DNA from: UBA7672 sp035995285
GTDB lineage: Bacteria; Pseudomonadota; Alphaproteobacteria; Caulobacterales; Hyphomonadaceae
Direction of reading: 5' to 3'
NCBI GenBank assembly: GCA_035995285.1
Contig: DASYKO010000409.1
Location: 1-19,157, forward strand
DNA length: 19,157 nt
Part shown: one piece after another, positions 1 to 7,158 of the stretch
Position numbering within the stretch: position 1 is the stretch's first letter
How the letters are laid out: every line of letters starts with the position of its first letter
Program-made: the position numbers and the translations under genes
The notes under the pieces: model-generated
The model's input: the letters and a program-made list of their open reading frames with translations, nothing else
What the model was told of the DNA's origin: nothing
Database searches by the model: none

Positions 1-50
1 TCTGCCATAACATCGTAACAGCAGGGCAACATGTCCAGCCATCCCCGCAT

Positions 51-69
51 GACAGGCAGGAAACCTGTC
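51..69. other. Small inverted repeat downstream of the glycosylase gene
   Basis: GACAGG (51-56) and CCTGTC (64-69) form a perfect 6-bp stem with a 7-nt loop, about 30 nt past the stop codon of the minus-strand glycosylase gene. There is no T tract on either side, so it is at best a weak 3'-end structure and not a convincing intrinsic terminator. Confidence 0.3.
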
Positions 70-99
70 CCTGATTGACCCGGAAATGAGGCCGGAAAG

Positions 100-777
100 T
101 CACGCTCCGCCGCGTTGTTCGGCTCTGGCGGCGTTTATGTAGGCCCACAGCATGTGCGCAGCGACCCCCCGATAGGGCCGCCAGCGCTCGCCCGTTTTGA
201 GAAATTTCTTCGGCGGATGGCGTTTCCGCTCCCCCGTGATCATCCGGTAGGCCTCGGAAAGGCCGATGTCGGCATGGGGGAAGACGTCCCAGCGGCCGAG
301 GGCGAACATCAGGTAGACGTCCGCCGTCCACGGCCCGATGCCCTTCACGGTGACAAGCTCCGCCTGCGCGTCGGCGTCAGAAGCGCGCGCCACCCGGCGC
401 AGGTTCAGCGAGCCATCCTCGATCGCCGTGGCGATGGAGCGGATGTGCGAAATCTTGGGCCGCGACATCCCGCAGGCGCGCAGGGCGTCGATATCCGCCG
501 CCAGGACCGACGCGGGCGTCACCTTGCCGACCAGCGTTTCCACCCTGCCCCAGATCGTCCCCGCCGCCTTGGTCGAGAGCTGCTGGAAGGCGATGATCCG
601 CGCCAGCCCCGCATATCCCCCCGCCCGCACGCGCCATTCCGGCACGCCGACATAGGCATGAGCCGCCTTCATGACCTCGCATTGCTTCGCCAGCGCCTTC
701 ACAGCGGTGGACAGTTGTTTGGCGTCGGTGACGTCAAGCTCGGAGATCGTGGCGATCGGGATGGTCTTCTTGGGCAT
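100..777 (-). CDS. DNA-3-methyladenine glycosylase II (HhH-GPD superfamily)
   Basis: This 225-residue protein is a base-excision repair glycosylase of the AlkA/HhH-GPD type, which would remove alkylated purines such as 3-methyladenine in the cytoplasm. The hairpin-helix-hairpin reads VKGIGPWTA (residues 144-152) and is followed by FPHADIGL (166-173), where Asp170 aligns with the catalytic Asp of AlkA. IIAFQQLSTKAA (61-72) is the typical early helix, and the C-terminal WRPYRGVAAHMLW (199-211) also fits the family. It is shorter than E. coli AlkA (282 aa) and lacks the N-terminal TBP-like domain, as many bacterial homologues do. The start chosen gives MPKKTIPIA; no strong Shine-Dalgarno is visible. 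It is divergent from the small ORF at 890, with about 110 nt between them. The general function is secure; exact substrate preference is not. Confidence 0.9.
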   Translation of the reverse strand: MPKKTIPIATISELDVTDAKQLSTAVKALAKQCEVMKAAHAYVGVPEWRVRAGGYAGLARIIAFQQLSTKAAGTIWGRVETLVGKVTPASVLAADIDALRACGMSRPKISHIRSIATAIEDGSLNLRRVARASDADAQAELVTVKGIGPWTADVYLMFALGRWDVFPHADIGLSEAYRMITGERKRHPPKKFLKTGERWRPYRGVAAHMLWAYINAARAEQRGGA

Positions 778-889
778 GCCAATTAGCTGTCACCGCGGCG
801 GTTGTCGCGCAAGATGGGGCGAAGAGGATGCTGACAACTCAACCTGTGCAGTCCTTGCGCGGCGGCGCGCGGAATGAGATGGAAGCCCC

Positions 890-1066
890 ATGAAACAGTC
901 CCCAATCCGCAGGTTGCGCCGCGACCGCTCGCGCCTCGCCCAGGAACTGGCGCTCGCGCAGGGCACGGGCGACACCGCCGCCGTCCCCGTGCTGGAAAAG
1001 AAGATCCGCGATCTCGACAAGGAGATCGACGCCCTGGTGAAGAACCGCGAGTCAGGCGCGGATTAA
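890..1066 (+). CDS. Small hypothetical coiled-coil protein, 58 aa
   Basis: A 58-codon reading frame starts at ATG 890 (MKQSPIRRLRRDRSRL) and stops at TAA 1064-1066. GGAAG lies 4 nt before the start codon, close but usable as a ribosome site. The N-terminus is very basic (Arg-rich). Residues 33-54 (VPVLEKKIRDLDKEIDALVKN) show heptad-like leucine/isoleucine spacing expected of a short coiled coil. No membrane segment or export signal is seen. Its stop overlaps the stop of the convergent membrane-protein gene: the two share the palindromic TTAA at 1063-1066. I do not recognise a family. It could be a chance ORF, but clean codon use and good packing argue for a real gene. Confidence 0.5.
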   Translation: MKQSPIRRLRRDRSRLAQELALAQGTGDTAAVPVLEKKIRDLDKEIDALVKNRESGAD

Positions 1067-1590
1067 GACCCGCACCAGAAGCACCAGTGGTAAGGCGGCC
1101 TGAAGAAGGTAATCAGCCGCCCGCAGGTGATCACGCCCAGCCAGCAGCCCAGCGACACGAAGGCGATCAGCCGCGCCCGTGTGAACGGCAGCTCGCTCGC
1201 TGGCGTCGACTTCAGCGCCTCCGCCGTCGTCGCATAGAACACCACCATGTTGGCGAAGGCCGTCGCCATCAGCATCATCTTGGTCTGGAAGGCCGGGTTG
1301 TAGAGATACTGCCCCGGCGCGGTCATCACGAAGAGAAAGCCGGTGATCGCGCACATGCACCAACCTGCGATCCCGAACTTCACCAACTTGTGCAACTCGG
1401 TCACGGGTATCCCGCGCCCCACACCGAGCAGGCGCAGGTCGAACATGCCCACCGAACACATCAGCAGGTTGAGGCCGAGGAAGTGGATCGACTCCGCAAT
1501 CGGCCAGGCCCATTTCGAATTCATCAGCCCGAAAATGCCGGTCTCTATGCCGAAGCGCTCCAGCGCGGGGATGTCGATGATCGGATCCAT
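1063..1590 (-). CDS. Four-helix integral membrane protein, tandem paralogue 2
   Basis: A 175-residue hydrophobic protein with about four predicted transmembrane helices (roughly residues 30-55, 70-90, 104-122, 141-163). It resembles small uncharacterised membrane families of the DUF6644 type, an assignment made from memory and tentative. Landmarks are His36 in ESIHFLGL, Arg53 in DLRLLG, His67-Lys68, Trp77 and NPAFQTK (98-104). The upstream gene has the same landmarks at nearly the same spacing, so the two are paralogues. The ATG at 1590 shares one base with the upstream TGA (TGATG), which implies translational coupling and probably a fixed ratio of the two proteins. A longer in-frame extension to 1875 exists but overlaps the upstream gene and is not membrane-like, so it was rejected. 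The C-terminus is rich in Trp and Cys. Function unknown. Confidence 0.8.
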   Translation of the reverse strand: MDPIIDIPALERFGIETGIFGLMNSKWAWPIAESIHFLGLNLLMCSVGMFDLRLLGVGRGIPVTELHKLVKFGIAGWCMCAITGFLFVMTAPGQYLYNPAFQTKMMLMATAFANMVVFYATTAEALKSTPASELPFTRARLIAFVSLGCWLGVITCGRLITFFRPPYHWCFWCGS

Positions 1591-2078
1591 CAGGACATCA
1601 ACAGCACATGGTGGGTGTACGGCAGGAATTTCCCCGCTGTGACGCCGGCAACCCACAGCACCAGAGTTGCGATGCCGAACCAGCGGGCTGAACGCGGCAG
1701 ATCCAGCCCCTCCGCCGCCATCGGAAAGAACCGCCGCGCAATCTCGCGCACCATCAGCCCGGCGCCGATGAGGCAGACGAACTTGAACGCAAACACCGGA
1801 TTGGTCAGCGCCTTGGCCGGATAGCTGATGAGCAGCAGCACGCCCGAGATGACGGCGAGCGTCAGACCCACCCACATCACGGGAAAGAAGCCGCGAAACT
1901 TGTGCAGCGGCGCCTGCTTGGCCAGCCCCGCCGTGCGCAAGCCAATCAAGAGCCCGCCGCCCACCAGCAGCGCCATCCCGAGCGCGTGGAAGATCAGGAC
2001 GACAAAGAAGAAATAGAGATCCTCGCGGATGAAGACGCTCAGCGGCGTCTGTTCGATCCAGGCGAAGACAGGGTCCAT
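1590..2078 (-). CDS. Four-helix integral membrane protein, tandem paralogue 1
   Basis: A 162-residue membrane protein with about four transmembrane helices (roughly residues 22-47, 66-86, 95-112, 133-150). It shares with its downstream partner His31 (FHALGMALL), Arg48 (GLRTAG), His59-Lys60 (LHK), Trp69 and NPVFAFK (93-99). The distance from His to Arg is 17 residues in both proteins. Paired histidines in or near helices could be heme or quinone ligands, but no classical cytochrome motif is present, so that is speculation. The gene starts only 14 nt after the kdsA stop on the same strand and overlaps the next gene by one base, so the three are very likely one transcript. A perfect inverted repeat spans its start codon. 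Function unknown. Confidence 0.8.
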   Translation of the reverse strand: MDPVFAWIEQTPLSVFIREDLYFFFVVLIFHALGMALLVGGGLLIGLRTAGLAKQAPLHKFRGFFPVMWVGLTLAVISGVLLLISYPAKALTNPVFAFKFVCLIGAGLMVREIARRFFPMAAEGLDLPRSARWFGIATLVLWVAGVTAGKFLPYTHHVLLMS

Positions 2079-2088
2079 AGCCGGACCC
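2071..2088 (-). promoter_or_regulatory. Inverted repeat across the start codon of the membrane-protein gene
   Basis: GGGTCC (2071-2076) and GGACCC (2083-2088) are perfect complements separated by 6 nt. In the minus-strand transcript the hairpin occupies the intercistronic gap after kdsA. It places the AUG at 2078 half in the loop and half in the stem, and no free Shine-Dalgarno is left upstream. This could limit initiation of the downstream gene except when ribosomes arrive from kdsA. The sequence is directly seen; the regulatory role is inferred. Confidence 0.35.
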
Positions 2089-2092
2089 TAGC

Positions 2093-2941
2093 CTAGCTTA
2101 CGGCGGCGCGCACGGCCTTCAGCGTCGAAAGCAGGGCCCTGGCGCCCGAAAGAGGCAGGCAGCTCGGCCCATCGCACAGCGCCTTGTCCGGCTCCGGATG
2201 GAATTCGAGGAAGACGCCGTCCGCTCCGGCGGCCACCGCAGACTTGGCGATGATCGGCACGCCCTCGCGCCGCCCGCCGGTCGAGGCCCCCGCAGTGCGC
2301 GGGTCCGCCCCCGGCAGCTGCACGGCATGGGTGGCGTCAATCGTCACCGGCACGCCCAGCTTCTGCATCTCGCCGATCGCCAGCATATCCACGATCAGGT
2401 TGTTGTAGCCGAACGACGCCCCGCGCTCGCACAGGATGATCTCCAGCCCCGGGGCCGCCTCGCGCGCCTTGGAGATGATGTTCTTGCAATCCCACGGCGC
2501 CAGAAACTGCGCCTTCTTGACGTGCACGATGCCGCCCGCCTTAGCCGTCGCCCGCGCCGTCGCCACCACGAGATCGGTCTGGCGGCAGAGGAAGGCCGGA
2601 ATCTGGACGAGATCCGCCACGGCGGCGACTGGCTCGGCATGCTCGATCTCGTGAAGGTCGGTGCAGATCGGCACGTTGAGCTGCTTCTTCACCTCGGCCA
2701 GCATGGCAAGGCCATCCTTCAACCCCGGCCCGCGATAGCTCTTGATGGAGGAGCGGTTCGCCTTGTCGAAGCTCGCCTTGAACACGTAGGGCAGGCCCAG
2801 CTCGGCGCAGATCGCCTTCAGCTCCTTGCCCACCGACAGCGCCAGGTCGAGATTCTCCAGCACGTTGAGCCCGGCGATCACCGCCAGAGGCTGGCCGGTC
2901 CCGAACGACATGTTCCAGCGTTTGAGATGGGCGGTCGCCAT
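2093..2941 (-). CDS. kdsA: 3-deoxy-8-phosphooctulonate (KDO-8-P) synthase
   Basis: A cytoplasmic TIM-barrel enzyme of 282 residues that condenses phosphoenolpyruvate with arabinose-5-phosphate to KDO-8-phosphate, a precursor of the LPS inner core. Diagnostic blocks are YVFKASFDKANRSS (52-65), SYRGPGL (68-74), TDLHE (94-98), IPAFLCRQTDL (114-124), CERGASFGYNNL (171-182), DATHAVQ (202-208), GGRR (222-225), LEFHPEPD (245-252) and CDGPS (256-260). The first strand reads IAGLNVLE with Asn26, where metal-dependent enzymes carry the Cys of AGPC. This resembles the metal-independent E. coli class; His205, Glu246 and Asp257 occupy the other metal-site positions. It heads an operon with two membrane proteins and is divergent from carA. 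The chosen start gives MATAHLKRW. Assignment is secure. Confidence 0.97.
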   Translation of the reverse strand: MATAHLKRWNMSFGTGQPLAVIAGLNVLENLDLALSVGKELKAICAELGLPYVFKASFDKANRSSIKSYRGPGLKDGLAMLAEVKKQLNVPICTDLHEIEHAEPVAAVADLVQIPAFLCRQTDLVVATARATAKAGGIVHVKKAQFLAPWDCKNIISKAREAAPGLEIILCERGASFGYNNLIVDMLAIGEMQKLGVPVTIDATHAVQLPGADPRTAGASTGGRREGVPIIAKSAVAAGADGVFLEFHPEPDKALCDGPSCLPLSGARALLSTLKAVRAAVS

Positions 2942-3061
2942 CGCTTGTCTCCTGCTCGTGCGAAGGGCCCTTATGCAACGCTCAAACGCTCCCCGCCAGC
3001 CCGCGATCTGCTCGCAATTCCGATGTGTTTCCGGGCGCGTTCAATGTCGCATGCAGAATCC

Positions 3062-3090
3062 TTGACGGTGGGGTCCGCCGCCCATACCTA
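3062..3090 (+). promoter_or_regulatory. Sigma70-like promoter for carA
   Basis: TTGACG (3062-3067) and TACCTA (3085-3090) are separated by exactly 17 nt, a close fit to -35 and -10 consensus. Transcription would start near 3097, giving a leader of about 54 nt before the carA ATG. AGGAG at 3137-3141 lies 9 nt before the start and is a good ribosome site. No pyrimidine or arginine attenuator structure is obvious in the leader. Confidence 0.55.
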
Positions 3091-3150
3091 GCGTCCGTTT
3101 GCGCGGAAGCCTTCTCCCGAGTCGCGCCGGCCAGACAGGAGTCTCGCCCG

Positions 3151-4323
3151 ATGACTGAAGCAGCCAAGAAACCCACCGGCGCCATCGCGCTCGAGGACGG
3201 CACGATTTTCTGGGGCCAGGGCTGGGGCAAAGCGGGCGTCGCCGCGGGCGAACTCTGCTTCAACACCGCCATGACCGGCTATCAGGAAATCCTGACTGAC
3301 CCGAGCTACGCCGAACAGATCGTGCTCTTCACCTTCCCGCACATCGGCAATGTCGGCGCGAACGCGGACGACCAGGAAGAAAGCTCCAGCCAGGGCGCCG
3401 CCGGCGCGCGCGGGGCAGTCTTCAAGGCCCCGCCGACCCTCCCCGCCAGCTGGCGCTCGTCCGACCACCTTTCCGTCTGGCTGGAGAAGCGCGGCATCGT
3501 CGGCCTCTCGGGCGTCGATACCCGCGCCCTCACCCGCCGCATCCGCGAACTCGGCATGCCGAAATCGGCCATGGCCTACGACCCTGCCGGCAAGATCGAC
3601 GGCAAGGCGCTGGTGAAAGCGGCAAAGGACTGGAAAGGCGTCGAGAACGCCGACCTCGCGATCAATGTCACCAGCGGCCAGCGCTTCGATTCATCCGACG
3701 GCCTGTGGAAGCTCGGCTCGGGCTTCCAGGCGCTTGCAAAGGAAAAGCACCACGTCGTCCTGATGGATTTCGGCGTGAAGAAGAACATCCTGCGCAACCT
3801 CTCCGCCGTCGGCGCCAAAGTCACCGTCGTGCCCGCCAAGACGAAAGCCGAAGACATCCTCGCGCTCAAGCCGGATGGCGTCGTCCTCTCCAACGGCCCG
3901 GGCGATCCGGCCGCGACCGCCGTCTATGCCGGCCCCGAGATCACGAAGCTCATCGCCTCGGGCGTTCCCATCCTCGGCATCTGCCTCGGCCACCAGATGC
4001 TGGCCCTCGCGCTGGGCGCCAAGACCAAGAAGATGCCGCAAGGCCATCACGGCGCGAACCACCCGGTGAAGGACTTCACCACCGGCAAGGTCGAGATCGT
4101 CTCGATGAACCACGGCTTCACCGTCGACACCGCCACGCTGCCCAAGGGCGTGGAGGAGAGCCACAAGTCTCTCTTCGATGGCACGAACTGCGGCCTCAGC
4201 GTCGCCGGCAAGCCGATCATCTCCGTGCAGCACCACCCCGAAGCCAGCCCCGGGCCGCAGGACTCGTTCTACCTGTTCGAGCGCTTCGCGAAGATGATGG
4301 CCGAACGCCAGAAGGTCGCCTGA
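3151..4323 (+). CDS. carA: Carbamoyl-phosphate synthase small (glutaminase) subunit
   Basis: The 390-residue small subunit of carbamoyl-phosphate synthetase. It hydrolyses glutamine and passes ammonia to CarB, feeding arginine and pyrimidine synthesis. The N-terminal domain shows ALEDGTIFWGQGWG, NTAMTGYQEILTDPSY and a version of the GNVGANADDQE block, followed by GIVGLSGVDTRALTRRIR. The class I amidotransferase domain contains VVLSNGPGDP, GICLGHQ with nucleophile Cys278, NHGFTVD and HHPEASPGP with His362 and Glu364, completing the catalytic triad. The start at 3151 (MTEAAKKP) is chosen because AGGAG sits 9 nt upstream. A longer in-frame extension to 3025 runs through the promoter and is rejected. 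carB is not adjacent: it starts 11.4 kb downstream on the same strand. Confidence 0.98.
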   Translation: MTEAAKKPTGAIALEDGTIFWGQGWGKAGVAAGELCFNTAMTGYQEILTDPSYAEQIVLFTFPHIGNVGANADDQEESSSQGAAGARGAVFKAPPTLPASWRSSDHLSVWLEKRGIVGLSGVDTRALTRRIRELGMPKSAMAYDPAGKIDGKALVKAAKDWKGVENADLAINVTSGQRFDSSDGLWKLGSGFQALAKEKHHVVLMDFGVKKNILRNLSAVGAKVTVVPAKTKAEDILALKPDGVVLSNGPGDPAATAVYAGPEITKLIASGVPILGICLGHQMLALALGAKTKKMPQGHHGANHPVKDFTTGKVEIVSMNHGFTVDTATLPKGVEESHKSLFDGTNCGLSVAGKPIISVQHHPEASPGPQDSFYLFERFAKMMAERQKVA

Positions 4324-4362
4324 GCGCGATCAGCAATCGCCGGCGCGCGCGTCCTCCGAAAC

Positions 4363-4383
4363 TGCCTCCTGATTCAGGAAGCA
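4363..4383. promoter_or_regulatory. 21-bp operator-like palindrome between carA and the GT gene
   Basis: TGCCTCCTGA, a single central T, then TCAGGAAGCA form a dyad with 9 of 10 positions complementary. The one-base centre makes an RNA hairpin poor and no T tract follows, so a binding site for a dimeric regulator is more likely than a terminator. Nearby GAATCGGCC occurs twice (4400-4408 and 4442-4450). The target would be the glycosyltransferase gene at 4558. Regulatory role is inferred. Confidence 0.35.
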
Positions 4384-4557
4384 GTCATCACTCTGAATCG
4401 AATCGGCCCCTGCGGTTCACACACATCAACAAGACCTTTCGGAATCGGCCATTTCTGAAGGCATGCTTCCACGTGCGAGATGGTTTTTCGCGATTCCACT
4501 GACCAGATTTTTTACCCTGACGTGGCAGCGTGTCCCGTATTGAACCACGGGACATAC

Positions 4558-5688
4558 ATGCCGATCGACCACACGGCCGACATCCACCAGCGCCTCGCCG
4601 CCGCCGAAGCAGCGCTTCACGCCGTCGGCCAGCAGCTCTCGCCTGCGTTGCGCCATGTCGACATCGCGGTCCTGATCCCGTGCTACAACGAGGCCGCCTC
4701 GATCGGCGAAGTCGTGAAACAGTTCCGCGCTACGCTGCCGAACGCGCGCATCTACGTCTACGACAACAACAGCTACGACAACACCGCCTCCGTCGCTCGT
4801 GAAGCCGGCGCGATCGTCCGCCGCGAGCCGCTGCAGGGCAAGGGTCATGTCGTGCGCCGCATGTTCTCGGACATCGAGGCCGACGTCTATGTAATGGTCG
4901 ATGGCGATGCGACCTATGACGCCGCCGCCGCCCCGCGCCTCGTCTCCCGCCTCATTGAAACTCAAGCTGACATGGTCGTGGGCGCCCGCGTGACCTCCGA
5001 GAAAGAGGCCTACCGCGCCGGCCACCGTTTCGGGAACAAGCTGCTCACCGGCCTCGTCTCCAGCCTGTTCGGCGACCGCTTCACCGACATGCTCTCCGGC
5101 TACCGCGCTTTTTCGCGCCGGTTTGTGAAATCCTACCCCGCCCTCGCTTCCGGCTTCGAGACGGAAACCGAACTCACCGTCCACGCCCTCGAACTCGACA
5201 TGATCACCGCGGAAGTCCAGACAGCCTATGGCGCCCGCCGCGTCGGCTCATTCTCGAAGCTATCGACCGTGCGCGACGGCCTCCGCATCCTCACCACCAT
5301 CGGCCGCTTGATGCGCGATGAACGCCCGCTGATGTTCTTCGGTGGCATCTCGGGCGCTGTCGCCCTCACCTCGCTCGTCCTCGGCCTGCCGCTGATCAGC
5401 GAGTATCTGCAGACCGGCCTGGTGCCGCGTTTCCCAACCGCCTTCCTGTGCGGCACGCTCGCCGTGCTCTCGGCTATCAGCCTTGTCTCCGGCGTGATCC
5501 TGGAGACCGTCGCCCTCGGCCGCCGCGAGATGAAGCGTCTCGCCTACAACCAGGTCGAAAGCCTCGCCGCGCGCCTCGAGCGCTTCGAGGAAACCCGCCT
5601 CACCCTCACTTCCCTCCGGGCCCAATCAATGCCCGACATCCCGGCCCAGGCTCCCGTCTACGGCGTCAAGAAACGCCGAGCCCACTAG
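4558..5688 (+). CDS. GT2-family glycosyltransferase with C-terminal membrane helices
   Basis: A 376-residue GT-A glycosyltransferase of family 2, closest in layout to dolichyl/polyprenyl-phosphate sugar synthases (DPM/DPG, GtrB-like). These transfer a sugar from a nucleotide donor to polyprenyl phosphate at the inner face of the inner membrane. VLIPCYNEAASIGEVV (38-53) is the nucleotide-binding start, YVYDNNSYDNTA (66-77) follows, and MVDGDATYD (113-121) holds the DXD-type metal site. SGYRAFSRRFVKS (180-192) and GFETETELTVHA (199-210) match the acceptor side of the family. Two hydrophobic segments (about 258-283 and 296-320) anchor it, with a charged helical tail. The ATG at 4558 is preferred over one at 4480, because the intervening codons are untypical and AT-rich like a promoter, and ACGGGA precedes 4558. 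Donor sugar unknown. Confidence 0.88.
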   Translation: MPIDHTADIHQRLAAAEAALHAVGQQLSPALRHVDIAVLIPCYNEAASIGEVVKQFRATLPNARIYVYDNNSYDNTASVAREAGAIVRREPLQGKGHVVRRMFSDIEADVYVMVDGDATYDAAAAPRLVSRLIETQADMVVGARVTSEKEAYRAGHRFGNKLLTGLVSSLFGDRFTDMLSGYRAFSRRFVKSYPALASGFETETELTVHALELDMITAEVQTAYGARRVGSFSKLSTVRDGLRILTTIGRLMRDERPLMFFGGISGAVALTSLVLGLPLISEYLQTGLVPRFPTAFLCGTLAVLSAISLVSGVILETVALGRREMKRLAYNQVESLAARLERFEETRLTLTSLRAQSMPDIPAQAPVYGVKKRRAH

Positions 5689-5735
5689 GTTTCACCCAAT
5701 CAGTTCCAGAGTCCCGGTCCCGAGAAGAGCGGGGA

Positions 5736-5780
5736 TTCAGGGGCGGCGTGTGCTCTCCGACAGCACGCGTCGCCCCTGAA
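5736..5780. terminator. 19-bp stem-loop after the glycosyltransferase gene
   Basis: The arms at 5736-5754 and 5762-5780 pair over 19 positions (17 Watson-Crick, two G-U in RNA) around the 7-nt loop CTCCGAC. The outer part is TTCAGGGGCG against CGCCCCTGAA. It sits 47 nt after the GT stop and ends 62 nt before the hydrolase gene. It is probably a transcription terminator or transcript-end stabiliser, although no T run follows, which is a weakness of that reading. Confidence 0.5.
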
Positions 5781-5842
5781 GCGCATTTGGGAAGCGCATT
5801 CAGCCTGTTGCCTCAAGCGTCCGGTGCAGCCATTTAGAGGCC

Positions 5843-6589
5843 ATGACCGAAGCCCGCGCCGAACCCCAGAAGCAGCCCAAGATCCAGATCCGGATCATCC
5901 CGGTGACGCCGCTGCAGCAGAACTGCTCGCTGATCTGGGACACGGCCACCAAGCACGCCGCCTTCGTCGATCCGGGCGGAGACATCGACCAGCTGATGGC
6001 CGCGCTGGAACATTTCGGTCTCACGCTCAAGCAAATCTGGCTTACCCACGGCCACCTCGACCATGCCGGCGCCGCCGCCGAGCTGCGCGAACGCACCGGC
6101 GTTCCTGTCGTGGGCCCGCACAAGGACGACCAGTTCTGGCTCGACCAGATCGAGGACAGCGCCGTGAAGTACGGACTAGACGGCCTCAAGAACGTGACGC
6201 CCGACCGCTATCTCGAAGACGGCGACGTGCTGGAACTCGAAGGCGTGAAGTTCGACGTATCGCACACGCCCGGCCACACGCCCGGCCATGTCGTGATCCA
6301 CAATCGCGACGCCAAGATCGCCTTCGTCGGCGACGTGCTGTTCCAGGGCTCGATCGGCCGCACCGATTTTCCACGCGGCAATCACCAGCAGCTCATCGAT
6401 AGCATCACGGGCAAGCTCTGGCCGCTGGGCGACGACATCACCTTCATCCCCGGCCACGGCCCCGCCTCCACCTTCGGCCGCGAGCGCCAGACCAATCCAT
6501 TCGTCGCCGACGCCCTCACCGGCTATGGCGGCGCAGAGAAACGCGAAGGCTCGGCCTACGACCAGAAGACGTCGAAGCGCTATACCTAG
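5843..6589 (+). CDS. GloC/YcbL-like MBL-fold hydrolase (glyoxalase II type)
   Basis: A 248-residue cytoplasmic metallo-beta-lactamase-fold hydrolase. The best match of motifs is to the YcbL/GloC branch of hydroxyacylglutathione hydrolases, which cleave S-D-lactoylglutathione in methylglyoxal detoxification. Metal-site motifs are THGHLDH (68-74: His69, His71, Asp73, His74), HTPGHTPGH (141-149, with His145 the expected ligand), VGDVLF (162-167, Asp164) and IPGHGP (202-207, His205). The signature QGSIGRTDFPRGN (168-180) and NPFVAD (218-223) also fit. GAGG ends 3 nt before the ATG. The protein is slightly longer than E. coli YcbL (215 aa), with a polar N-terminal extension and a tail. The rraB-like gene follows after 21 nt and is probably cotranscribed. 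Fold certain, substrate inferred. Confidence 0.9.
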   Translation: MTEARAEPQKQPKIQIRIIPVTPLQQNCSLIWDTATKHAAFVDPGGDIDQLMAALEHFGLTLKQIWLTHGHLDHAGAAAELRERTGVPVVGPHKDDQFWLDQIEDSAVKYGLDGLKNVTPDRYLEDGDVLELEGVKFDVSHTPGHTPGHVVIHNRDAKIAFVGDVLFQGSIGRTDFPRGNHQQLIDSITGKLWPLGDDITFIPGHGPASTFGRERQTNPFVADALTGYGGAEKREGSAYDQKTSKRYT

Positions 6590-6610
6590 CCAACGCAATC
6601 CGGGGGAAAC

Positions 6611-6967
6611 ATGTTCGGCTTTGGCAAGAAGAAGTCACCACCCCCACGCGAGCTCAACGATGCTGTCCGCAAGCTGCTGGCAGAACACGGCGATAATGGA
6701 TCGGCGGCGCGCCATGTCGTGCACTACGTCTATCCCTCCAAGAAGGATAAGCCCTCGCCGCGATCGCAGGTGAAGGCGGAACTCGAGGCGCTCGGCTTCA
6801 AGGTGCGCAACGCCGCCATGGATGGCGGCCTGATCTTCGAGCATCACGTTCCCGTCGCAGAAGACGGCTTCGACGAGCTGACCGAGCAACTCGAAGAATG
6901 GCTAGATGGCATGAGCTGGGGCAATGATGGCTGGGAGGCCGCGCTCAGCGCGGGCGAGCCCAAGTAA
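6611..6967 (+). CDS. RraB-like (RNase E inhibitor family) protein
   Basis: A 118-residue acidic protein resembling the RraB family, known in gammaproteobacteria as an inhibitor of RNase E that alters mRNA decay. Features are HVVHYVYPSKKD (35-46), the LEALGFKVRNAAMDGGLIFEHH stretch (58-79, predicted beta-alpha-beta), and the C-terminal helix DELTEQLEEWLDGM ending in NDGWEAAL (105-112). The acidic DGW near the C-terminus is typical. GGGGGA 5-6 nt before the ATG is a strong ribosome site. It lies 21 nt after the GloC-like gene on the same strand. Whether alphaproteobacterial members act on RNase E is not established from sequence. No signal peptide or membrane segment is present. Confidence 0.72.
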   Translation: MFGFGKKKSPPPRELNDAVRKLLAEHGDNGSAARHVVHYVYPSKKDKPSPRSQVKAELEALGFKVRNAAMDGGLIFEHHVPVAEDGFDELTEQLEEWLDGMSWGNDGWEAALSAGEPK

Positions 6968-7067
6968 TCATCCTTTCTTCCTTTTCATCGCCTGACGCCT
7001 TGATCCGGCCACAGACCACAGCATATCCAGCGCCATGAACACGCGCGCACATACGCTAGACGGATTG

Positions 7068-7089
7068 GAGCTGGGCCACGCCCAAGCTC
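7068..7089. other. Hairpin in the 6968-7151 intergenic stretch
   Basis: GAGCTGGGC and GCCCAAGCTC pair around a CAC loop with one bulged base. It is the only clear structure in the 184 nt between the rraB-like stop and the first tRNA. No T tract follows. It may mark the end of the hydrolase-rraB transcript or belong to the tRNA leader. No reading frame there is convincing. Confidence 0.3.
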
Positions 7090-7142
7090 TCGGTCGCGTG
7101 CGCCTTGCACTCCACCCACGACCTTAACTCTCACCGCTCGCT

Positions 7143-7158
7143 CACCCTCATCAGGGTG
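7143..7158 (+). repeat. Inverted repeat overlapping the 5' end of the first tRNA
   Basis: CACCCT (7143-7148) is complementary to AGGGTG (7153-7158) with a 4-nt loop. The right arm is the 5' acceptor strand of the CGG tRNA. The left arm copies the tRNA's own 3' acceptor strand, so the leader could compete with acceptor-stem formation in the precursor. Confidence 0.4.

Noticed and set aside
1590..1875. N-terminal extension of the second membrane protein to a start at 1875
   Set aside because: It overlaps the upstream membrane gene in another frame; the TGATG-coupled start at 1590 is natural and matches the paralogue's N-terminus.
3025..3150. Longer CarA start at 3025
   Set aside because: The extension crosses the sigma70-like promoter and has no CarA homology; AGGAG points to the start at 3151.
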